Assembly: GCA_013180625.2 (NCBI GenBank)
Contig: SNVD02001388.1
Span: 82,618 to 146,617, forward strand
DNA: 64,000 nt
Source of the DNA: Boswellia sacra
Taxonomy: Eukaryota; Streptophyta; Magnoliopsida; Sapindales; Burseraceae
Direction: 5' to 3'
Positions 56,340-64,000 of the stretch are shown here, piece by piece. The stretch's first letter is position 1, and every line of letters starts with the position of its first letter. A program made the translations under genes and the position numbers. The notes below the pieces were generated by a model, which was given only the letters and a program-made list of their open reading frames with translations, did no database searches and had not been told where the DNA came from.

Positions 56340-59300
56340 CCATATTTGGAACTGCAGAGACAATTCGAGTCGGCGCAACAAGCGAAATCGAGCATCCGAT
56401 TATCGGAGCGAAACGTCGTCGAATTAGTTCAAAAGCTTTAAGAGCTTCACATAATCGATTTCGCCCTTCTCCACACCGTCTCCGGCAAAGAAGACATCAC
56501 TCCTGTAATAATCTCTCTCTCAGTTTAAGTTAACTGAAGCCAAATTGCTCACATTGCAATTTTTTCTGTTGTATATGTTCATGAGCTTTAAAATTATAAG
56601 CTGTTTTCGGTGATCAAAGATCAATTTAGATGATGTTAGCTTAAAAATTATGCTTATGAATGTTTAAAATAATGAGATATTGTTCCTTTAATCAAAACAA
56701 AATTTAGATGATTTCATATATACTGTTAAGTGGTTCATTTTGATTTGATTGTCTAAAATTTGTTTTTGAAGTGATCTTTGTTGGAATAATTTAGTTGTGA
56801 TGATATTACATCATTATTCTTTGTTATTGAATAGAATGTTTATGAATGGATAGATTGGTACTTGTTGCTTGGAATAATTTGATTGTGATGATAATATATG
56901 GTGTTATAGGAGCAATTGAGGAATGAAATATTGGAGGAGGTCAGGAAATTGGGGCGTGTTTCTTTGATTGATCTTGCGGACACTACTAGTGTTGATTTAT
57001 ACCATGTTGAGAAGCAAGTAGAGCACGTAGTTTCGGCTAATCCGGAGCTTATGTTAATTCAAGGGGAAATAATATCTCAATCATATTGGGATTCCGTTGC
57101 TGAAGAAATCAATGAGAGGCTTCAAGAGTGTAGTCAACTTGCTTTGGCGGAACTGGCCGCACAGTTACAAGTCAGCTCTGAGTTGGTGGCATCCATGCTG
57201 GAGCCCCGACTTGGGTCAATGGTAACTTATATTCTCAGTTGCAAGCAATTTTTGGTAGCAAATGAAAAATTATGATGGGATTGTTTTTACTTTTAGGTGA
57301 AAGGTAGACTTGAAGGTGGTCAACTGTATACGCCAGCATATGTCGCACGAGTTCGTGCCATGGTTCGTGGTGCTGCACGGGGAATCACAGTTCCTACGAA
57401 TTTGTCAGCATTGTGGATTACCTTACAGAAGCTTTTGCAAGAAATGGATGGAGCAACTGGTGTCGCTGTTGAAGGTTCATTTTTCCAGTCTCTCTTTAAT
57501 GGGGTGGTCAAGGAAGGTGAGGTCCTTGGATCACTTCGTGCAGGAGCTCATTGGACTCCAAGTGTAAGTTCATTATCTTGAAATCAGTATTTTGGGAGTG
57601 TTAGATCTATTTTGTGGGAAAAATGGATTATGATGATTATTATTTTTTTTCCTGCTATGATTGCTTTTGCCTTATCGAGGTTTTATATTTTTAACGGTTA
57701 AAAGCAAATGCTGATATTTTTTATCATTCCCCTTAATATTAAAGTTCCTTCTTTGCTTTACAGTAGCTTTCTTTTGATACTGTTCTAAGTTATGAATGTT
57801 TTTCACTAAAGACTAAAGAGTAATATTTTCAGTGCATTGAAATCTTTTGAAGTGTACACTAATCTTAAGTCACCTACTTCTCTCCAGAAGAGGATGGAAT
57901 GAAGATATTAGTCTCCTGTAATGAAACTAGAAAAGTTTAGTTTTGTCGAATTGACCTTTGTTATTAAATTTATTGTTTTATATCTAATTTAATGTAAGTA
58001 GTTGGTATCTCTCACAACATAAAACCTTACGTAGATTATTATTACTTCTGTTTAAATTATATGAAGATGAATTTTAAATAAGAATATCTTTTTTATTGAA
58101 TTACTTACTATGATGCATTTTTTATATTCTTGTGAAGTCCACTCTGGTTCTTAATTAGTAACTTTTGTTAACAATAAACACAATTTTGCAACAGGTCTTT
58201 GCTATTGCTCAAAAGGAATGTGTAGATTCTTTCTTTTCACAGGTTTGGAGCTAATTCTCCCTTTCCTTCATTAATTTGCGGTGCTCAGATGTTTAGTTTT
58301 GGAACTTATATTGTATGTATTCAGTACAGTGATTTGATAAATATGTGGAGTTCAGATGTTCGACTTGTTGCTTCTAACTTTAAACTTCACAGTTTTTGTC
58401 AATTTTTGATAACACTTCATTTTCTTCATTTTCTGGGAATATTAATTCTCAAAATGACTTTATATGCTATTTGTTTGGTTGATTTCCTTACTTACTGCAG
58501 AATTCTTTCGTCAGCTATGAAGCTCTGAACAAACTTGGTATTTCACAGCCTGTTCAGTTCTTGCAGGTATTTTATTGATTTGCTGGAATTTTGAAGTGAA
58601 CTTCTTATGTCATAGAATTCTTGAAGTGAATACTCCATCAAGGATGCTTTCTTTGGTTTTATCTAATTAATATTTTTACCATTTGTTCAATTTTAGTCCA
58701 GATATCCTGAAGGTAAACCTTGAGTCACTGTATTCGTTCACCCCTCGATGATTGAGATGTTGGATGCTGCTACTGAGGATGCTGTTGAGCGTGGAAGCTG
58801 GTAAGGCCTAAAATCACAAGTTCTTTCCTTTCTTCTGTTTCTTTTGCTCTTTTTCAAGCCACTATATAGTAATTTTATTCTAGCACTGTTGACCATCTTG
58901 ATTAGTTGGCGATAAAGATTCTTACTAATATCTTATATGATTTTTGTCATTTTGATTATATTGTCACATTTTAACTTGACTCGGGAAATTCTTAGCATTG
59001 AGTTGATCTCTGAATCTAGTAATACACATGGAAGGAACCTTATGCAATGGTGCTTGGATATAATTTTATTTTTTGCATTGCTCTCTCTTCTAATATAATT
59101 GGATGGATCAATGTAGGTTCGATTATCTTTCAGTATTACCTTCATCCTTTGGAATTCAAGATCCATTCAAGATTTTGTCACTTTGTCCTTCTGTTCAGTT
59201 GGCCCTCAAGGTTACAATAATTTATTTTGTTCCGAATTGTTCATGAAGTAATCTCTTGATTTATGATTCACTAGTTTTATATTAATTTGCAGGCTAATAA

Positions 59301-60173
59301 AGCACTCATCATGGGTGAATCCTACGTATTTAGCAATGGTTTTGTCAAGGTAAAGATATATTAAGAAGCTCATTTACATTTGGTTTTCGATTGTAATCTG
59401 TTGTACTTCTGCCCAACCATTCCATGTTAGTAGCACTCTTTGGTCTAAGTTATGGCGACTCTAGAAAGTGATTGAGCTTTATTTCACCTGTTTATTTTTA
59501 AAGAAACATCAAAGAAAGAGGAATGGTGGTCTTGATATGATGTACATGCTGATTCCTTAAGCTCTGTCTATATATGTCATTCCCTTTCATTTTGGAAAGC
59601 CTTTTTTTTTTCCCTCTAAAATTTTCCTGGAATCCAGGAACTTGACAGCAGTTGGTTCACCAGCAACCCTTTTCTTTCCTCAATTGGATCCCTGTCTCTT
59701 ATCTTTTGTTTATGTATGTTTGTTTGTGTCAACATGTCCTTTAAAAGAATCCAATGGTTATTTTGACCTGCATATGTGGCTTCATCCAGCTTTTAGTTAT
59801 GGCAATAATGGGCTTGGATTCTAAGTACTTTGTGAAATAATATACCCATTCTACTCGGTCTATATATTTTAAACTGTCATTGAGATTCGATGCTTGACCT
59901 TCATGTCACTCAACATTAGGATGTTTATGATCGTGTGGAAAAAGAGCTGGAAGGTTTTATTCTCTCAGGGTCCTCTGGTATCATGCCGAGTGATGATAAC
60001 AGCAGGTCCATTGAGTCAAATGAAACTAGTAGTGAGAGTAGTCATAAAAATATGGAGAAAGGATCGAAGAAGAAAAAGGGAATATCTTCTGGCAATGCAA
60101 AATCGGGTGCACCTGAAGGTGGTGTAGATGACCAGGAATACATTCCTACAAAATCTAAGAAAAACCAGAGGAG
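56340..60173 (+). pseudogene. UFL1: Captured E3 UFM1-protein ligase 1 (UFL1) 5' half
   Basis: UFL1 attaches the ubiquitin-like UFM1 at the endoplasmic reticulum. Nine exons keep good splice sites: about 56340-56502, 56910-57221, 57297-57563, 58195-58242, 58501-58566, 58697-58800, 59117-59210, 59293-59349 and 59920-60173. Text includes LRNEILEEVRKLGRVSLIDL, QLYTPAYVARVRAMVRGAAR, VQFLQ, YPEGKP and a Lys-rich end GSKKKKGISSGNAKSG. Breaks are the missing ATG (text begins about LELQRQFE), TAA for CAA in exon 1 (VQKL-ELHII), TGA in exon 6 (EGKP-VTVF) and loss of everything after KKNQR at the CACTA terminus at 60174. Because only two stops exist, it is a fairly young copy. Confidence 0.88.
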
Positions 60174-60790
60174 CACTACAAGAAAAGTTGGATACAGCAA
60201 CATGTTTTTCGCAACACGCACTGATGCATGTCGCTGAATGATGCATTTCGCAACGTGCATTTCTTGTGTGTTGCGAAAAGTTTCTAAATTTTCTTTTTAG
60301 CAACGCGCATGTAATGCACGTTGCGAAAAATTATATTTGGCAACGTGCAGAAAATGCACGTTGCTAAAACTATCGGATTCAGCAACATGCTCAACCCGCA
60401 TGTTGCGAAATGTCTTATTGTAATTTTTTATAATTTACTTTTTATTTTATTGAAATTAAAATTTTTTAACATAAAAAATTTAACTAATATTGAAATTTTA
60501 AAAATTTAAATATTTTTTAACATTAATATAGATATATTAAAATTAAAAAATTTTAACATAAAAATTTAACTAATATTAGAATTACAAAAGTTTAAATATT
60601 TTTTAACTTTCAATATGGATATATTAAATTTAAAATTTTTAATGTTAAAAATTTAACTAAATTAGAATTTTAAAAATTATATAGCATTAGAATTTTGAAA
60701 ATTTAAATATTTATCAACATTAAATATTTATTTAAATAATATAACTTTATGATTTAATATAGATACATTGGAAATACCTGGAAATACCTG
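60174..60790 (+). mobile_element. CACTA left end with GCAACGTGCA subterminal repeats
   Basis: CACTACAAGAAAAGTTGGAT directly abuts UFL1 coding sequence (preceding bases GAG). The first 240 bases hold many copies in both orientations of motifs like GCAACGTGCA, GCAACATG and CATTTCGCAAC, the style of CACTA subterminal arrays but a different family from 45428. After 60420 the DNA is very AT-rich with repeats of TTTTTAACATTAATAT-type text. No right end was seen. Confidence 0.65.
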
Positions 60791-61851
60791 CACTCCAAGA
60801 ATTTTTAAGATATTTATTACTTTTCTTTTTGTCTATTTGTGGGTTCTTAAAAAATCAGTCAAATATAATAAGTTGAACTTACCTCCTCAATAGATTTGTC
60901 ATTTTTAAGTGTTTTTAAATTACAAATTTACTAAACATATAAATTACAAAAACCTTATAAACGCGACATAGATAACAGCCCTAGTTTCCATTTCTTTTCT
61001 GAAACATCGCCACCTCATCACACTCCTCCTCTCTCTCACACACACGAACCCGATGGCGAGCAAGAATTGTTGGCCTCTCTGTCTCTCTCTCTCTCTGTCT
61101 CTCGGCGTTGTGTATCTGACATCATTTTCTATTTTAACATTTGCAAGGTTTGAACATGGGACAAAATTCAAAGGTAACTATTTAAGAAAATAAAAGAGAC
61201 AGAAAACCCATTTTCTTTTGGCGCGGATGTCGCCAAAGATTTCACAAAATCTACTCTTCAGCGTGCGTGAAAACCAAACTGAAGCCATGGTTCTAATCTC
61301 TTTCAATTCAACTTTTCTAATCCAACATTGGTAATAAATTAAAACATAAACCATCAAAAACTGATTGAAATAAGGTAACCATGATAATTCTGAATTTGTT
61401 TGTATATGTGTTTGTGTTTCACTCGATTTGTTTCAACTGGGTTCTAGTGTTGATTGGTATTTGATAACGATAGAAATCAGATAAATTTATCTGCCCTTTT
61501 TGTTTAGATGGTTGTGGTGGATAGTAATTTGTGTATTGAGTTGAAGAATTGTCGAAGTAGTTACGGAGGGCTTGGAGTTATTTGTTTGGAGCGATTATTG
61601 GTTAGTTTGATTATCTTGAATTTGATTCTGTTTGTGTTGGCTTTGAAATTTCAGTTATGGATCATTTAGTTGTAAAGCACTTATTTATTTGCTTATGCTT
61701 ACCAACTGTTTGATAAAATGCCTCTCAATTTGAATGGTAAAATATATTTTTCTTTCTGGAGGACATTAACGTTGCTACTAAGCATGCTAGGAGAGGTGAG
61801 CAGATAATTGCTTTTGTTAACTCCGCCTTAAATAAATTCGGTATTTAAAGT
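60791..61851 (+). mobile_element. Diverged CACTA left end of the 11351/45428 family and its leader
   Basis: CACTCCAAGAATTTTTAAGA matches the 45428 end except for one base in the first eleven and one later. The following TATTTATTAC also matches 11351. Downstream are a CT microsatellite (61071-61103), and short open pieces reading MVVVDSNLCIELKNCRSSYG (61508) and INVATKHARRGEQIIAFVNS (near 61765) that I do not recognise. Confidence 0.6.
61068..61103 (+). repeat. CT-rich microsatellite
   Basis: A run of mostly CT dinucleotides, with a smaller CTCT run just upstream near 61025. Confidence 0.7.
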
Positions 61852-62238
61852 ATGTTGCCAAGTGATGCAACAAAAAAGATATCCTTTACCGGATGCATTG
61901 GAGATGGGGATTTGGTTATTGTTTATGAAAGGCACGACTCGATGAAAGCTGTTAAAGTGTCTAAGAGTTTTGTACTTCAGAACCGGTTTGGTGTATTTAA
62001 ACATTTGGACTGGATCGGGAAGCCCTTTGGGTCCAAGGTGTTTAGCAACAAGGGTGGATTTGTTTAGTTTTTAGCTCCAACTCCAGTTTTGTGGACCTTG
62101 GTTTTGAGCCATAGAACTCAGATTCTTTATATTGTAGATATTAGCTTTGTGATCGTGTACTTGGAAATTGTTCCTGGCTATCTAGTTCTAGAGTCAGGGA
62201 CTGGAAGCGGATCTTTGACAACATCACTTGCCAAGGCT
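61852..62238 (+). pseudogene. TRM61: Captured TRMT61A (tRNA m1A58 methyltransferase) 5' fragment
   Basis: The catalytic subunit of the tRNA adenine-58 N1-methyltransferase. From ATG at 61852 the text reads MLPSDATKKISF, GDGDLVIVYERHDSMKAVKV, NRFGVFKHLDWIGKPFGSKV and GGFV. A TAG replaces Tyr at 62065-62067, then LAPTPVLWTLVLSHRTQILY and IVPGYLVLESGTGSGSLTTS, the start of the SAM-binding Gly-rich loop. It is cut at 62238 by a CACTA terminus. The rest is absent from the window. Confidence 0.88.
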
Positions 62239-64000
62239 CACTACAGGAAAAATGACTTTTTGCGACGAAATATTTCGTCGCAAAAAGTCAAAATTTCGTC
62301 GCTATAACTTTTTGCGACGAAAATAAATTCGTCGCGTTCCAGTCACAAAATGTGAGTCGTAATAGGTTTTTCTGTGACGAATCTTGAATTTCTCGCAAAA
62401 AGACTTTTTGCGAGGAAATTTTGATCGCAAATAGTGGTATTTTGCGACAAATATTTTGTCGCAAATATGATTACGTCATGTTAACTTTTTGCGACAATAT
62501 AAAATTCCTCGCAAAAGAGTATATTTTGCGACAAATTTGAATTTTGTCGCAAAAAATTTTATACCAAAATCATATTTAAAACAAATTATTTTCATTGTAA
62601 ATATCTTTTGTGACGATTTTTTGTCACTAAATCCGATCTTTAGCGACAAAAAATTCGTCGCGAAAGATCTAATTTTTTAACATAATTGATTTTTTTAAGA
62701 ATTCATAAAATTTATTTTAATTTGTTATAAATTCGAAAATAAAACAGCAAAATTATGTCATTATGATACAGAATTCTTTGTAAGAATAATTTTATTAAAT
62801 AATAACAAATTACAAAAATTTAATACAACTTGGAACTTTGGTTGTACATGGAAAAATAAAAAAAATAAAAAAAACAAGATAACACAACAAATACAAAACT
62901 TCATCCTCCACTAAATTTTTTGTTTCTTGATTTTATATCAATCTTCAAGTCTTCAAATGTACCCCACCTTCAATTATACCTATTAAAAACAAAAAAGAAG
63001 TAAAATATTAATTAGTAATAATATAGGATATGAGAGATAAGTGTATACCAAAAAAAATGTTAAAGAAATAAAGAACTTAAGATTTTTAATTGCATTCCCT
63101 CTTCCAAAATACCTATTAAACAAAAAAGCATAATATTAATTGACAATTAAAAAATAAAAATTACATGAATCTTGTAAGTAAATATATTACAACATAAAAG
63201 AAAAAATGAGTAAAAATATTTACCTTGATAATAGTGTTAGGGAAAGAAGATAAGTAGATAAAAATGAAAATGAAGAGGAAATTAGAATAGATGGAAGAAA
63301 ATGAAGTAAACCAAAGAATTAGGTGGTGTATATATAATAAAGGCATTGATTTTTTGCGATGAAATTTGGACATTTCGCGACGAAAAATTTGTCGTAAAAG
63401 AATTTAAAAAATATGAAATAAATAGGAGCGGGTAAAAGTCCGCCTAAAATTTTCTTTTTGCGACAAAATTTTGGTCTTTAGCGACAATGTTTTTGTCGCT
63501 AAAGGTGTAAAAATTTGAAATTTAATAGGCGGGAAAAAGTCCGCCTAAAATTTAGTTTTTGCGACGAATTTGGATTTAAATTTTCCTCGCAAAAGATCAC
63601 ATTTTGCGAGGAATTTTAAAGTGGTCGCTAAAAGTCTAAAATGTTAATCTTTAGCGACAAAATTCTAATCTTTTGCGACAAAACTTTTGTCGCAAAAAGT
63701 CTTAAAAAATATTAAAATTAAAATCTAAATCTAAAATTAAAAATATTTAAATAAACCATACTTAGACTTGGATAATTATAAGTTTATTTATTAATTAAAT
63801 TTTCATCCATAATTAAATTTATATAATATTTGATTGGTATTAAATAATTTGATGACAAATTAATAAATAATATAACAACCATATACAATAGAAATATAAA
63901 ACATTAAATGGTATTTAATTATTTTTTATTGAGTATTAAAATGTTAATAAAATAGGTACAACAACTCAAGAATTATTTAACAAATGTAAACAATAGTTAG
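62239..64000 (+). mobile_element. CACTA element with TTTTTGCGACGAA repeats, running off the window
   Basis: CACTACAGGAAAAATGACTT begins inside the TRMT61A fragment (preceding bases GCT). The segments 62250-62680 and 63350-63700 hold many copies, in both orientations, of TTTTTGCGACGAA and its variants. Two blocks near 63420-63550 share GGCGGGAAAAAGTCCGCC-type text. Between the blocks is AT-rich DNA with no gene. No right terminus is visible, so the element continues past 64000 or is truncated. Confidence 0.7.
62253..62290. repeat. 38-bp perfect palindrome at the CACTA left end
   Basis: Centre between 62271 and 62272. The left arm is TGACTTTTTGCGACGAAAT and the right arm is its exact reverse complement. 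It starts 14 bases inside the terminus. Confidence 0.9.

Noticed and set aside
56340..60173. UFL1 as a live host gene interrupted by a transposon
   Set aside because: It lacks its start codon, has two stops, and sits in a row of other gene fragments; no continuation is seen after 60174 in the window.
60016..60303. Minus-strand frames opposite the last UFL1 exon
   Set aside because: Shadow of the UFL1 coding sequence and of the CACTA repeats.
63161..63373. Minus-strand Ser/Phe-rich frame near the window end
   Set aside because: AT-rich spacer between CACTA repeat blocks, without recognised motifs.

Overview
This window looks like nuclear DNA of a dicot plant. It is AT-rich, every gene-like stretch has GT/AG introns, and nearly all of it consists of plant transposable elements and broken gene pieces. 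I found no intact host gene. Species cannot be told from the sequence alone.

Layout. (1) 41-25216 is one composite Ty3/gypsy element of the Tat lineage, flanked by a 5-bp target duplication (CATAC). It carries a decayed gag-pol, a 45-bp minisatellite and a long antisense ORF region. Two younger elements sit inside it: a CACTA transposon (11351-15102, duplication CAT) holding pieces of three host genes, and a Ty1/copia element (15457-23836, duplication GGTTG) with 1.65-kb LTRs. (2) 25355-38220 is the 3' part of an ankyrin/PGG-domain membrane-protein pseudogene. Its last exon is split by an 11.7-kb Tekay/Del-type chromovirus array (26376-38030, duplication CAAAT) with three LTRs and two identically deleted internal regions. 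(3) 38221-43515 is intergenic. It holds a probable Mutator-like element (40669-42329) and a TRIM (42761-43096, duplication CTAAA). (4) 43516-45179 is the 5' half of a second ankyrin-family gene with an N-terminal DUF4219-like region, also broken. (5) From 45428 to the end, several CACTA-type left ends occur in the same orientation (45428, 60174, 60791, 62239), with no matching right end visible. Between them lie fragments of at least eight unrelated host genes with introns: a glycine-rich RNA-binding protein, monodehydroascorbate reductase, a FYVE26-like protein, importin beta-1, a long-chain acyl-CoA synthetase, SMC2, a kinesin-14 and UFL1. A TRMT61A piece follows.

The most striking content is a gene-capturing CACTA family. 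Elements sharing one left-end signature (11351, 45428 and, more diverged, 60791) all carry unrelated host exons in the same strand orientation. One of them contains an open exon fusing a LON2 protease segment to a bromodomain segment.

The genes do not work together as a pathway. They are a record of successive insertion, capture and decay. The inferred order is: ankyrin genes, then Tat and CACTA insertions, then copia, with the Tekay array probably the most recent because its LTR copies differ at few positions.
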